Shown one piece after another: positions 44,051 through 52,863 of a DNA stretch of 64,000 nucleotides (positions are counted from its first letter, which is position 1; each line of letters begins with the position of its first letter). Source of the DNA: Labrenzia sp. OB1 (GTDB taxonomy: Bacteria > Pseudomonadota > Alphaproteobacteria > Rhizobiales > Stappiaceae); assembly GCF_001624695.1 (NCBI RefSeq), contig NZ_JSEP01000010.1, forward strand, positions 124,001 through 188,000, in the 5' to 3' direction. The position numbers and the translations under genes are program-made. The notes under the pieces are model-generated. The model was not told the DNA's origin. It did no database searches and worked only from the letters and a program-made list of their open reading frames with translations.

Positions 44051-44882
44051 CGAGCCAGCCCTCCCGCCTGACCAGCTCGACGATTTCCCTGCGGTGAAGC
44101 TTGAAGACGACCATGCGGCCGGCCCTTGGGAGTTTGCTGAGGTTGTCGCAGGCGGATCGCAGCACGCGGTCGGTGGCGGTTTCCGGGTCGCGGCCATCGA
44201 GTATCAGCAAGGCGTCTGCGATGGTCCTGGCTTTGGGGAGTTCGCCCAGGATGAGGTCCAGGACCTTCGCCTGGACTTCGGCGTCGATGTCAGCAAGGGC
44301 TTTCAGGTCAGATTGTTTTTCGGCGAAGGGCGTACCCTTCAGGCGTTCGCGGGTTTCCGGGGAAAGGCCATTGAAGATGGCGACCGCTATTTGAATAGAA
44401 CGAGGTGTGAGCCCGGTTGTTTCTGCGGCATTCTGGCAGAACGAAAAAACTTCGTTCTGCCTCTTTTGGCCACCGGTGTGCTGATTTCCGCGTTTGCCGC
44501 CGTTCTTGGTTTCGGGGTGCAAAACCTCATAGATGCGCTTCAATTCGCTCAGGGCTTCGCAGCGTTCCAGCGCGTTGAAGTCCTTGCGTCCAAGGTTCTC
44601 CAGAATTTCGTGCAGGCGGAGTTCATCCGCTGCCTGCTCGACCGATGGCTCCAGAACCCGGACCTCGATCTCACGCCACTTGGCACGCTTAGCTGCTTCC
44701 AGCCGATGGGCTCCGGCAACCAGGGTAAAGCGTTTGCCACTCGTAACGACGTCGATGGGTGTTTTCTGGCCGGTTTCCAAAAACATTCCGGCAAGGCACT
44801 CGGCCCAGTCCGGATCCACGTCCCGAAGCCGTCCGTCGGGAATATCGATCAGGGAAACCTTGATGGAGGAATACGCGCTCAA
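44043..44882 (-). CDS. ParB/Srx-domain protein of Mu-like phage (early region)
   Basis: About 279 residues from TTG 44882, chosen because AGAGG stands 6 bases upstream; an open frame continues to 45050 without protein-like sequence. The N-terminal ParB nuclease/CTP-binding-type motif is AGAHRLEAAKRAKWREIEVRVLE (the G-x-HR box), and a helical middle follows (TGLTPRSIQIAVAIFNGLSPETRERL). ParB-like genes are common near ner in Mu-like phages of Alphaproteobacteria, where their role is not established. It overlaps the early-gene remnant at 44050. Confidence 0.82.
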   Translation of the reverse strand: MSAYSSIKVSLIDIPDGRLRDVDPDWAECLAGMFLETGQKTPIDVVTSGKRFTLVAGAHRLEAAKRAKWREIEVRVLEPSVEQAADELRLHEILENLGRKDFNALERCEALSELKRIYEVLHPETKNGGKRGNQHTGGQKRQNEVFSFCQNAAETTGLTPRSIQIAVAIFNGLSPETRERLKGTPFAEKQSDLKALADIDAEVQAKVLDLILGELPKARTIADALLILDGRDPETATDRVLRSACDNLSKLPRAGRMVVFKLHRREIVELVRREGWLDE

Positions 44883-45049
44883 ATCGAACCTCTGAATTCT
44901 TGAAAAAAAGACCGGGCGGCCTGAACTCTGCGTTTCAGCAGCTCGGTGGCCGTCTGGGCCGCCCGGCAAGTTGAGGGAGGAGTGGCAAGTCTTGATTGGC
45001 TTCGTGGCTCTGCCGGAGCGCTCTCGCATCCCGGACAAGGGCCAGGGCA

Positions 45050-45361
45050 TCAGGCTGCCTTCTTGTCCGTTGCCGCGTTGCCTTTCTGGCTGGCGCCGTA
45101 GTTGTCGTATTTGCTAGAAAGGATTCGGGCGGTCCTGATGGGGTACCTGTCCGGGAACAGCTCTTCTTTCGGCGTTTCGAGGAACTCGGCTATCGTTTCC
45201 TCCGCGATCGAAACACGGCGTTTCCAGACATGTGAGAAAGTGCCGGGCGTCCGGCCCTTCGACTCGGCGAGTTTCTTAAGGGTCATGTGCTGGCGGTGCA
45301 GTTCGGCGATTATGCTTTGCTGGTCCCATCCGCCATTGGGGACCTCTTTAGGCTTTGCCAT
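45050..45361 (-). CDS. ner: Ner/Nlp-like DNA-binding regulator
   Basis: 103 residues from ATG 45361. Helix-turn-helix region GWDQQSIIAELHRQHMTLKKLAESKGRTPGTFSHVWKRRVSIAEETIAEFLETPKEELFPDRY is the Ner/Nlp family pattern, including the closing P-x-RY. In Mu, Ner turns down early transcription and the repressor. It diverges from the repressor gene, giving the Mu-type lysis/lysogeny switch, and leads into parB on the minus strand. Confidence 0.88.
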   Translation of the reverse strand: MAKPKEVPNGGWDQQSIIAELHRQHMTLKKLAESKGRTPGTFSHVWKRRVSIAEETIAEFLETPKEELFPDRYPIRTARILSSKYDNYGASQKGNAATDKKAA

Positions 45362-45435
45362 CGGGGGCCTCGCTGGAGAACGGCTTGTTGCCGCAAGCCG
45401 TTTTCTTTGGTGTTGGTGTGTAACAACTCGGTTCA

Positions 45436-46041
45436 ATGTGTTGTGCCGATAAAATAGGGATAAAGACGAATTCGATTTTTGTAAATACGAAAACGTCTTT
45501 ATGTGGAAAATTATTGGCTAGACCTGAAAACAAGCCAAAAACTCAGCTGGCAATTCGATTGCGCGAGGTAAGGCGTGTTCTTGGTGACCCTGAACGGTCA
45601 ACTCTTGTGGAATCGCTGGGCGTTAGTGTCGGAGCAATCGCCCGTTACGAACGAGGTGAGGCAGAGCCGACAGCTGCTGTGATAGCTAGATACAAGTCGG
45701 AGTTTGGGATTAATACTGATTGGCTTGTATCAGGGGAGGGGGAGATGTACGTCGATCCCACGAAGGCTCCGATGAGTACAGGACTTCGAGCAATCAACGA
45801 AGTTGTCTTCACTGAGGTCGGTAGCCTGGTTGCCAAGGTTCATACCGAAGAAGGCATAACGCTTCCGCTCAAAGCGCTCCTGAAAGAACAATCCAGCGCC
45901 TACAACACCCTGATTGGCAGAGCGGAAGATCCCGGCGACACCGACGAATTGCTAAGCCTGTTGTCCTGGCTGGAAGCCCGCCTCCGAAAATCCCTCAAGG
46001 CCGCAGCAAGCGAACCCGGCACCGGGAAACAGCAGGCCTGA
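45436..46041 (+). CDS. XRE-family phage repressor
   Basis: 201 residues if started at ATG 45436. The HTH is within KTQLAIRLREVRRVLGDPERSTLVESLGVSVGAIARYERGEAEPTAAVIARYKSEFGINTDWLVSGEG, typical of Cro/CI-type repressors. The C-terminal 100 residues are helical and show no S24 peptidase Ser/Lys, so RecA-stimulated self-cleavage is not expected. The first 26 residues are not repressor-like and contain an inverted repeat in the DNA; TTG 45514 (GGAA upstream) is an alternative start giving 175 residues. It is divergent from ner. Confidence 0.85.
   Translation: MCCADKIGIKTNSIFVNTKTSLCGKLLARPENKPKTQLAIRLREVRRVLGDPERSTLVESLGVSVGAIARYERGEAEPTAAVIARYKSEFGINTDWLVSGEGEMYVDPTKAPMSTGLRAINEVVFTEVGSLVAKVHTEEGITLPLKALLKEQSSAYNTLIGRAEDPGDTDELLSLLSWLEARLRKSLKAAASEPGTGKQQA
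45460..45502. promoter_or_regulatory. Inverted repeat in repressor/ner control region (operator candidate)
   Basis: ATAAAGACG (45460-45468) and CGTCTTTAT (45494-45502) form a perfect 9-bp inverted repeat separated by 25 AT-rich bases that contain TTTTGTAAATACGAAAA. The location between the divergent ner gene and the HTH of the repressor suits operator sites. If it is an operator, the repressor start is probably at TTG 45514. Confidence 0.5.
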
Positions 46042-46104
46042 TGCTTGTAATCTCCGGTATGGTAGCGCCTATTTTACATCTTCAGGTTAATTTACTATTG
46101 TCAA

Positions 46105-46129
46105 AAATTGCAATGAGATAAATTGCAAT
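46105..46129. repeat. Tandem AAATTGCAAT repeats beyond the repressor
   Basis: AAATTGCAAT occurs at 46105-46114 and 46120-46129 (15-bp period), with a partial CATTGC copy following. It lies in the 158-bp AT-rich gap after the repressor, where the left end of a Mu-like element would be expected. It could be a transposase-binding site or an operator. No defined end (TG...CA with 5-bp duplication) could be read. Confidence 0.4.
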
Positions 46130-46199
46130 CACATTGCCCGGTGAAGGAACAGGTTCAGTCAGGCCCAAGAAACTCGAGGGTGTTGAGAAAATCGGCAGG

Positions 46200-47045
46200 T
46201 CAAATGCCGAATTCAGCTTTAAGGGTAGCCAGATCTGCTAAAAACTGATCGCGCATCTGCTTTGTATAAATCCGTGTGACATTGCCCTCGTTTTGCCTCT
46301 GAACAATCTTGCGCATGTCATTCATTCGCGCCTTCCAGGTCAGCCCGTCCGTGACGAACAGAAGATTTGTGTCTGGGCGCTTTGTTTCGATGATTGCGTC
46401 AAGGTCGCCGATAATGTCGCTCATTTTTGAGCCGGTTGCTCCATATCCCTTGCATTCGATCAGAATGTGCGGATGGTCTCTCCCGGGTATTGCAAAATCG
46501 CACTTTGCAGGTCCACGTGGGCCTGTAAAAGAGCAGCGGGCCTCATAGTTGTCTTCAAAAACTTCTCTGACAATCTCCTCCGCCCAATCCTCAAGTTCGC
46601 GGCCGCGTCGCAAGCCTGTTACAGCACTCCCGCGTCCTGAACGAAGTCTTTCCTTGAGTATGTCGCTCCAAATGGGCTTTGCATTTACCGTTGCGGTCAT
46701 GGCGTCCCGCAGGCCCAATTCTTCTAAGGTATTCAGGTATGTTTCGCGATCTTTATTATAGCGGTTAATTCCTGTCCCTCCGGGGCCGAGCCGATCTTTT
46801 AGTTCGACTTCTAGCTTGTCCTTTGAATAGCCGAGAAAAAGTCCTACACAGAAGCGCGAAACCACGAATTCCGGTCCAGACTTTGCTTCAATTAAGGACG
46901 CAATGTCCTCTCGTGTGTATTCACTTTTTATTTCGACAGTGCTGATGCGGTCCATGATGGATTGTGCAACATCATCCATCCAATCCACGTCGAGAGGAGA
47001 CAGGCTTTCTATGATATCGTCGAATTCCTGGATAATTCTGCGCAT
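46200..47045 (-). CDS. Type II restriction endonuclease (PD-(D/E)xK)
   Basis: 281 residues. The C-terminal third holds a PD-(D/E)xK nuclease core: E151 in a helix (GRELEDWAEEIVREVF), D183 (PAKCDFAIPG) and E197-C-K199 (HILIECKGYGATG), then a helix and a strand (TNLLFVTDGLTW). The N-terminal part is helical and probably recognises DNA. It overlaps the adenine methyltransferase gene by one base, so the two form a restriction-modification pair. Specificity cannot be read. It lies just outside the phage repressor and may be a separately acquired defence module. Confidence 0.85.
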   Translation of the reverse strand: MRRIIQEFDDIIESLSPLDVDWMDDVAQSIMDRISTVEIKSEYTREDIASLIEAKSGPEFVVSRFCVGLFLGYSKDKLEVELKDRLGPGGTGINRYNKDRETYLNTLEELGLRDAMTATVNAKPIWSDILKERLRSGRGSAVTGLRRGRELEDWAEEIVREVFEDNYEARCSFTGPRGPAKCDFAIPGRDHPHILIECKGYGATGSKMSDIIGDLDAIIETKRPDTNLLFVTDGLTWKARMNDMRKIVQRQNEGNVTRIYTKQMRDQFLADLATLKAEFGI

Positions 47046-48139
47046 TATTGGCCAACAATCAGGTATTCTTCCACGGAAGATCTCTTCACGCTACTGTGCG
47101 TGCCGAAATGATACTTGTGTGCCTTTCTAAAAACGCGCACATCACGTTTAGTTTTCTCCATCAAAGATACGAGTTGGTCGAGGTCAGGAAAGCCATTTGA
47201 GCTATAGGACAAAACTATTTTTTGTTTCGAGAACCGTCGAAACATTTGATCGAAAGCATCGATAGCTTTGGACCGATAACTAAATGGAGTGAATTTCTTC
47301 GGAATTTTCCTTACCTTTGTTGAATAGTCGATATCCAACCCCTGCCAATAGCAGGATAGTCCCTCTAGAAAATGGTAGCGCTTCACGTAGCAATTGTCGT
47401 CTGAACGAGGCACGTAGGGAGGGTCAAGATAAACCAAATCAACTCCCCTTGTGCCGATTTTGAAGACGTCCTCGCGTCCCGAACGGTTTTGACGATTGTT
47501 CGAAAAAACCGCTTCGTTATAGGCTTCAATTTGCTCGTAAAAATGTTCCTCGATGGAAAGGCGAAGGTCTCGACGCCCATCGTCATACCTGCTCAGATCA
47601 CCTGAAATCGTAAAAACCCCGCGGGGTTGACGCTTCACGCAGGATCGCATTAAGGCCGCAGTGGCGAGCGCTTGTTGATGAGGATTGTTCAGTTGGCGAA
47701 GGTTGCAGGATACCCGGTCGAGAAAGCGAAGGTCTTCAGGGTTGAAGAAGATTCCCGAGAAATTTTCCTCAATGAAATGGTGCGTATTAGAAGGCCTTGC
47801 GAGCAGGCGGCGAAGGGCTGGGCCGTCCAACGTCTGACAGTTGTTCTCGATTAGCGCCTTGCCAATTGTTGCGGAAAGGTTGAGAAAATCACTCGTGATT
47901 GTTCTGCGCCCCATCGCTTTGAGCAGATAGGCAACCGAGTTGCTGCCGGCAAATGGGTCTAGAGCAGTTTCAAAGTCGAGCGCGTCGACAACGCCGTGGA
48001 TCCAATCTAACAAACGTCGTTTTGAGCCCATGTATCGAAGCTCTGGAAATCGCTTTACACGAGCGAGCGCGGTCGGCGTTTCTGAGCCTGGCGAAATTGC
48101 CGGCTGCAATTCGTCAACTTTGATCGGACGCAGTTTCAT
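47045..48139 (-). CDS. DNA adenine-N6 methyltransferase (D12/Dam class) of the R-M pair
   Basis: 364 residues, alpha-class adenine methyltransferase. The sequence RYMGSKRRLLDWI (35-47) and motif I DPFAGSNSVAYLL (61-73) come first, then a variable recognition region (about 90-225), then motif IV LVYLDPPYVPRSDDNCYVKRYHF (DPPY at 239-242). This order and the GSKRRL start are typical of D12-class enzymes, including FokI-like methylase halves. It should protect host DNA from the endonuclease encoded directly downstream. AT-richer codon use than the surrounding chromosome suggests acquisition by transfer. Confidence 0.9.
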   Translation of the reverse strand: MKLRPIKVDELQPAISPGSETPTALARVKRFPELRYMGSKRRLLDWIHGVVDALDFETALDPFAGSNSVAYLLKAMGRRTITSDFLNLSATIGKALIENNCQTLDGPALRRLLARPSNTHHFIEENFSGIFFNPEDLRFLDRVSCNLRQLNNPHQQALATAALMRSCVKRQPRGVFTISGDLSRYDDGRRDLRLSIEEHFYEQIEAYNEAVFSNNRQNRSGREDVFKIGTRGVDLVYLDPPYVPRSDDNCYVKRYHFLEGLSCYWQGLDIDYSTKVRKIPKKFTPFSYRSKAIDAFDQMFRRFSKQKIVLSYSSNGFPDLDQLVSLMEKTKRDVRVFRKAHKYHFGTHSSVKRSSVEEYLIVGQ

Positions 48140-48268
48140 AGAGTATCAATTTTCTGTTGTTTTAGCTTGCAAGGCGCAGTTCCACCTTACACAAATCTAT
48201 AGCTGATTCGGCCACAAAAAAATTCCATCAAACTGGCCTTGCGAACGAACTGCTCAGCCAGTCTTCAA

Positions 48269-48385
48269 GCCGGATTCGCATAATGTGTCATATGGAATGA
48301 TCTGAAAAACACTGTTGTTGCCGTTCGTTTCAATTGCGGCAAAGGTCTGCTCCGAGCCCATTGTGACAGATGCTGCAATCGATAT
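48269..48385. repeat. Composite repeat, partial copy A
   Basis: It begins with the shared motif GGATTCGCATAAT...ATATGGAA and continues into the second module (AAAACACTGTTGTTGCCGTTCG...GCGGCAAAGGTCTG...GAGCCCATT), which also occurs at 50553-50630 and 53433-53490. It lies in the 462-bp gap between the methyltransferase and the AAA/Toprim gene. The rest of that gap shows no gene. Confidence 0.75.
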
Positions 48386-48601
48386 GAATGACTGCATTGG
48401 AAGTATGGACGTCCACTTGATCGGCGAAAGCAGCCTTGCAACTAGTATAATTTGCTCAAACCTGCCGTTTTGCTACCCGAAATCATTAACAGAATGTCGA
48501 CAAGGCCGCAGCTGTGCTTGTGCACCCAGAGACGCAGGAAAGGGTGCACAAAATTCCATTTTTTTGGGTTTCTCGCTATGAAGAAACTTCCAGGGCAATC
48601 A

Positions 48602-50107
48602 TCAAAAAAATGGTCCAAAAATTCTTTGGATTTGAGGCTTCTCTGCTACGAAGCTCCAATCACAGAACAGCTTATAGATCATTTCTTTAATGGCGGCCGC
48701 ATCAAGATTTGGCACAGCACCTGCAGTTTCCTGACAAATCCGATTTAGCCCCGCCTTGGCCGCTCTACGTTGTGCCCCACCCGCATCTACAACCAGCTCT
48801 TCTGCAGTCGGTTGGGGTAGCCTCAGATAAGCGGTATTTGTATGCACTCTTAACTCACGTTCTGCATCCGCATGATGGGCAGACAAATATTGAATTATCC
48901 CGACTTCTGGTGTCCAAGGTAGATACTTCAGTTGACGGTCGCAGTTCGCGAATAATCGTTGGGTGGCGAGATTATTGCTGTCGATCGCTTGCTGCAGCGT
49001 TTCCGTCTTCGCGTCCAGGTCCAGTAAAGCGAGAACTTCAGTCCGTTCGGGGACAAGGCCGCCTCCGTTTGCGATCATGTTCAGCACATTGTTAATCCCG
49101 CCGATCTCAACGAAATGTACCGTAGGCGCGTACGCTGCCTTAACTCCCAACCTCTCTGAGACAAAGATTTGCCACAGAATTTCAGAAATTCTACGTGCAG
49201 CTTTATCTTCTACATATACCAGATAATCAGGTGCCCGCTCTTCGCCATAACCCAGTTGACCTAAAGCATATGTCGGGAAGCAATTCTTGATTACCTTCGT
49301 CTCATTTTCTTCTTTAACTAAAAAATTCAGGTATTTTCTTCCAAAGTATTTAATTAGAGAGGCCGAATGCGTTGAGATAATTGTTGTTAAGTTCTTTTTT
49401 TCTGAAATTTCTCTAAGGTATTCGACAAACTTGATCTGCGCCATCGGATGCAGGGCCATTTCGAGCTCGTCAATCAAGATCAAGGAATTGTTCGGGCAAT
49501 TATGTAAAGAGAGCATTAGCTTCAAAACACATAGCTCCCCCAATCCAAAGTTCTTTTCCGTATGGTACTTAACAGGCACACTTGTCCCAAGACGCATTAG
49601 ATACGCTTGATTACCGGCCCCTCGCGTCAGATTAACCACTTTCAATTGATTAAATTTATTTGTCTGAAAGACTCGATTTAGAGAAGAAATCAAGTCTGCG
49701 GTGGCAGGACGGACCCGTGCTGGTACAAAATCTTGAGCACTAGGCGTGATCCTATCAGCGACAGCACCAGCGTAAATCACGTTAGGAAACCCGAAGTCTT
49801 GGATCAATGCGGCACCACTTCGTGGCCTTGGGGTCCAGCGTTCGCTTCGGTAACCGTAAACAACTGACCGACCGTTTATTGAGTACTCAATTGTTGCGTT
49901 GCTGTAGTTATCTAATTGCTCCGATTGAACAGACGTCGCGAAGTGAACAGGGAAAGCGTTCCGATAGCCGATCCGCCTCAAACACGCCAATAGTGTCGTT
50001 TTACCGCAACCGTTTGCACCAGAAAGAAGATGAAGGCCTGGCCCCGGAATCGTATACTTAAAACTGCCAATGCCCTTCAAATTTTGTATCTTAATGTAAC
50101 CTGGCAT
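48602..50107 (-). CDS. AAA ATPase with Toprim-like domain (OLD-family-like)
   Basis: 501 residues. ATPase: Walker A SGANGCGKTT (29-38), signature-like FGLGEL (187-192), Walker B SLILIDELE (208-216) and switch His in STHSASLI (247). The C-terminal part resembles the Toprim nuclease of OLD proteins: YLVYVEDKAA (E300) and LALLDLDAK (D363, D365). No UvrD-type GajB helicase or other partner is beside it, so it is closest to stand-alone class 1 OLD nucleases, several of which act against phage. AT-rich codon use and the neighbouring R-M pair suggest a defence island. Confidence 0.8.
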   Translation of the reverse strand: MPGYIKIQNLKGIGSFKYTIPGPGLHLLSGANGCGKTTLLACLRRIGYRNAFPVHFATSVQSEQLDNYSNATIEYSINGRSVVYGYRSERWTPRPRSGAALIQDFGFPNVIYAGAVADRITPSAQDFVPARVRPATADLISSLNRVFQTNKFNQLKVVNLTRGAGNQAYLMRLGTSVPVKYHTEKNFGLGELCVLKLMLSLHNCPNNSLILIDELEMALHPMAQIKFVEYLREISEKKNLTTIISTHSASLIKYFGRKYLNFLVKEENETKVIKNCFPTYALGQLGYGEERAPDYLVYVEDKAARRISEILWQIFVSERLGVKAAYAPTVHFVEIGGINNVLNMIANGGGLVPERTEVLALLDLDAKTETLQQAIDSNNLATQRLFANCDRQLKYLPWTPEVGIIQYLSAHHADAERELRVHTNTAYLRLPQPTAEELVVDAGGAQRRAAKAGLNRICQETAGAVPNLDAAAIKEMIYKLFCDWSFVAEKPQIQRIFGPFF

Positions 50108-50378
50108 GTGTGAACCATCCCCGAAAGTTGTGTTATCCCTTTATTCCACTTCCGCGCGGCAATAGGAAGCCTTCCGCATGTTCCGAGGGGGAATCGAGAC
50201 TGTTGGAGGCATAGGAAGGAGCTTCCGGCCAAGCAGAGCCGCGATGCCGCGATATAATTCGGAGAACCGACAGGCGGAAAAGCAAACTAGTGTTTTTTGG
50301 GAACGCGATTTGTATTGCCGGGCTATCCGTTCCACAGAGAGCGGTCATTAGGGGGACATCCGAGGAACGACGGTTTCG

Positions 50379-50635
50379 TCCCGCATAGTTGCCAGTCCCG
50401 AGAAGAAGGTCGACAGTCGGCTTTGGAGCATCTTGACCAGTGACGGCGGTTGTTGGCTATCCGCCATTCGGCATCTGCGCCCCGGAAAGGCCACGAGCCC
50501 GGCATGCGGCCGTCAGGGGCAGGATTCGCATAACGTAGAATATGAAAAGTTCAAAAAACACGGTTGCTGCCGTTCGTTTTAACTGCGGCAAAGCTCTGGT
50601 TTGAGCCCATTTTCACCTATGCTGCACTCGGTTTA
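50379..50635. repeat. Composite repeat, copy B
   Basis: Module 1 (50379-50546: CCGCATAGTTGCCAGTCCCG...GCATGCGGCCGTCAGGGGC...ATTCGCATAACG) is followed directly by module 2 (50553-50630: AAAAACACGGTTGCTGCCG...). It fills most of the 563-bp gap between the OLD-like gene and LysR. The first part of the gap (50108-50378) shows no gene. Modules match copies C and D at most positions. Confidence 0.8.
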
Positions 50636-50670
50636 AATGTCCGTTTTCAGTAGGGACCAGGTTGCCTAAG

Positions 50671-51546
50671 TCAATTGTGGTTTGAAGTGCGCAGCGCCCA
50701 GTCTGCAAAAACTCTTGCCTTTGCTCTTAGGTCCGAATGCGCCACCAGATAGTATGCCAAAGGTGCATTATCTTCAGCGAATAGCTCTTCTAGCACCCCT
50801 AGGTCTAAATCGGTTTGCACCAAAGCGCGCGATTGTAGAGACAACCCATGTCCTGCCCGGGCCGCTGCAATCACCAGCGAGTTGGTCGGATAGTGCCGGT
50901 TCACGTCAGCGTCGAAGTTGAGGCCATGCCTTTCAGCCCAATCGCGATGTTCTTGTCGCGTGGTTTCAAACAGCCAAGAATATGTTTTCAAGTCGTTCAG
51001 ATCAGTTCGAGCGGCGATGTCGACCAAGCCCGGTTTTGCCACGACAACGTATTCAGCTGAAGCAATTGGTGTCGCCCCAAGCCCAGGCCAGTCGCCCAGT
51101 CCATACCGGATCGCCAGGTCAAAGGTATCTTTACGTGGATCCGCCAAACTAAGGCTCGGCGCGAGGTTGACCTCAATTTCCGGATGTTCTCTCCAAAACC
51201 TTTCCAGTTTGGGCATCAACCAGATCTCAGCAAATGCAGGGGGCAAGGCGATGGTGACAGGACGGTCCTCTTCCGTTCGCATGAGGTTGGTCACGCCATG
51301 GGAGAGAGTCTGAAAGCTGTCTGACGTGATCGCCGCAAGCTGTTCACCATTTTCAGTCAGCGCAATTCCTTTGCCACTGCGTTCGGCCAAGTCTTTTCCG
51401 AACCATTGCTCAAGACCACGCACATGTTGGCGCACCGCCGCTTCTGTGACGTTGAGTTCACTCGCTGCCGCGGTGAAATTCTTTCTGCGAGCAACAGCGT
51501 CGAAGGCGCGCAATGCGTGCAGAGAGGGAATTTTCTTCCAATCCAT
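50671..51546 (-). CDS. LysR-family regulator (GcvA-like), divergent from LysE exporter
   Basis: 291 residues from ATG 51546; a TTG four codons upstream is also in frame. The HTH is SLHALRAFDAVARRKNFTAAASELNVTEAAVRQHVRGLE, and the GcvA-type effector domain follows (FDLAIRYGLGDWPGLGATPI). It is separated by 98 bp from an amino-acid exporter gene on the other strand, the usual arrangement for a regulator sensing the exporter's substrate. Confidence 0.9.
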   Translation of the reverse strand: MDWKKIPSLHALRAFDAVARRKNFTAAASELNVTEAAVRQHVRGLEQWFGKDLAERSGKGIALTENGEQLAAITSDSFQTLSHGVTNLMRTEEDRPVTIALPPAFAEIWLMPKLERFWREHPEIEVNLAPSLSLADPRKDTFDLAIRYGLGDWPGLGATPIASAEYVVVAKPGLVDIAARTDLNDLKTYSWLFETTRQEHRDWAERHGLNFDADVNRHYPTNSLVIAAARAGHGLSLQSRALVQTDLDLGVLEELFAEDNAPLAYYLVAHSDLRAKARVFADWALRTSNHN

Positions 51547-51644
51547 ATCGTAGCTCAACTTCGGTATTGTAACTCATTATAATTTGATTTTCACAAACGC
51601 ATCAAGGAAACAAAAGAAAATTTAATCAAACAGATGAGGTCTAA

Positions 51645-52262
51645 ATGGATATCGAAGTCTGGCTTACTTTCATTGCCGCCACGACCGCACTTTTAGCCGT
51701 GCCCGGGCCGGTGGTCATGCTGCTGCTCGGCTATGCAGTCAGTGGCGGTAGGTCGGTTGCCGCCGCCGCGATCCCCGGTGTTGTTCTGGGCGATATGGTT
51801 GCGATGACCCTTTCGCTTCTGGGTGTAGGGGCGATTTTGCAGACCTCCGCAACCTTGTTTCTTGTGCTGAAACTTGCAGGCGCGGCCTATCTGATTTGTT
51901 TGGGTCTGAAAATTTGGATCAGCGAGGCCGCATCCACATCAGGAGAGCGCTCCGACGATACCCCATCGCGAACCCGCATTATGCGCGATGCGTTCCTGGT
52001 GACGGCCCTGAACCCAAAAGACATCATGTTCTTCGTTGCTTTCCTTCCACAGTTCATAGACCCGACCCAACCGGTTCTGCCCCAGATTTTGCTTCTGGAA
52101 CTGACCTTCGCGGGGCTTGTGGTTTTCTCGACCACAGCCTGGGTCCTTTTGGCGGATCGGGTAGTGCGTCGATTGAGAAACCCGAAAACGCAGCGTCTGG
52201 TTTCACGTTGTGGCGCCGGCTGGCTTGTAGCCGCAGGTGTCGTGACTGCCGCAACCCAATAG
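51645..52262 (+). CDS. LysE/RhtB-family amino-acid exporter
   Basis: 205 residues, six TM helices, with the family signatures (TTALLAVPGPVVMLLLGYAVSGGR and FLVTALNPKDIMFFVAFLPQFI). RhtB-type proteins export amino acids or homoserine-lactone-like compounds. It stands divergent from the LysR gene and 19 bp before a GNAT acetyltransferase. The three look like a small detoxification/export cassette. Confidence 0.9.
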   Translation: MDIEVWLTFIAATTALLAVPGPVVMLLLGYAVSGGRSVAAAAIPGVVLGDMVAMTLSLLGVGAILQTSATLFLVLKLAGAAYLICLGLKIWISEAASTSGERSDDTPSRTRIMRDAFLVTALNPKDIMFFVAFLPQFIDPTQPVLPQILLLELTFAGLVVFSTTAWVLLADRVVRRLRNPKTQRLVSRCGAGWLVAAGVVTAATQ

Positions 52263-52281
52263 CTTCATAGGAGATGAGCCA

Positions 52282-52803
52282 ATGACGACATTTGAAATCC
52301 CAACCATCGAGAGCAAGCGACTGATCTTCAGAGAATTCCAAGAAGACCGAGACTTCAGCGCTTACGCAAAATTCTACGCGACCGATCAAACCAGATACTA
52401 TGGTGGACCGCTCGATCGGTCTTTGGCTTGGCGCGCTGCCGCAGCGATGATGGGTCACTGGGTCATCCGAGGTTTTGGCACCTGGGCCGTTGAGGAAAAG
52501 GTGACGGGTGATTTTTGTGGAATGATTGGGCTCTGGCATCCAGATGGTTGGCCCGAGCGCGAGATTACGTGGAGCATCGTGCCAGAAAAACAGGGCAAAG
52601 GTTTCGCATACGAAGGTGCTGTCCGGGCGCGTCAATACGCCTACGAAACCCTCGGTTGGGATGCCGTCTTTAGCTGCATTCTGGACGGTAATGCCGCGTC
52701 GATTGGCCTTGCAGAAAAACTGGGAGCCAAGTTGGTGTGCAAAGAAGAACGCCCAAACCGGGGTACTTTTCTGATCTATCGGCACACAGCCGGTGAAACC
52801 TGA
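52282..52803 (+). CDS. GNAT-family N-acetyltransferase (RimJ/RimL type)
   Basis: 173 residues. The sequence starts TFEIPTIESKRLIFREFQEDRDF, and the acetyl-CoA loop region is ITWSIVPEKQGKGFAYEGAVRARQYAYETLGWDAVFSCI with the Q/R-x-x-G-x-G/A pattern (QGKGFA). The final EKLGAKLVCKE segment is typical of RimJ/RimL-like enzymes. It is co-directional with and close behind the exporter gene, so the two may act on the same amino-acid-like compound. Confidence 0.88.
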   Translation: MTTFEIPTIESKRLIFREFQEDRDFSAYAKFYATDQTRYYGGPLDRSLAWRAAAAMMGHWVIRGFGTWAVEEKVTGDFCGMIGLWHPDGWPEREITWSIVPEKQGKGFAYEGAVRARQYAYETLGWDAVFSCILDGNAASIGLAEKLGAKLVCKEERPNRGTFLIYRHTAGET

Positions 52804-52863
52804 GATCACCAAAGATCAAAGTTCAATAAACCGACATTGGTGCAGCCGCAGCGAAATGGCGCT

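Noticed and set aside
45436-46041. LexA/CI-type self-cleaving repressor
   Set aside because: The C-terminal half has no S24 peptidase Ser-Lys dyad or Ala-Gly cleavage site; it is helical.
48315-48581. 88-codon plus-strand frame before the OLD-like gene
   Set aside because: Begins inside repeat module 2 and has no conserved features or ribosome-binding site.
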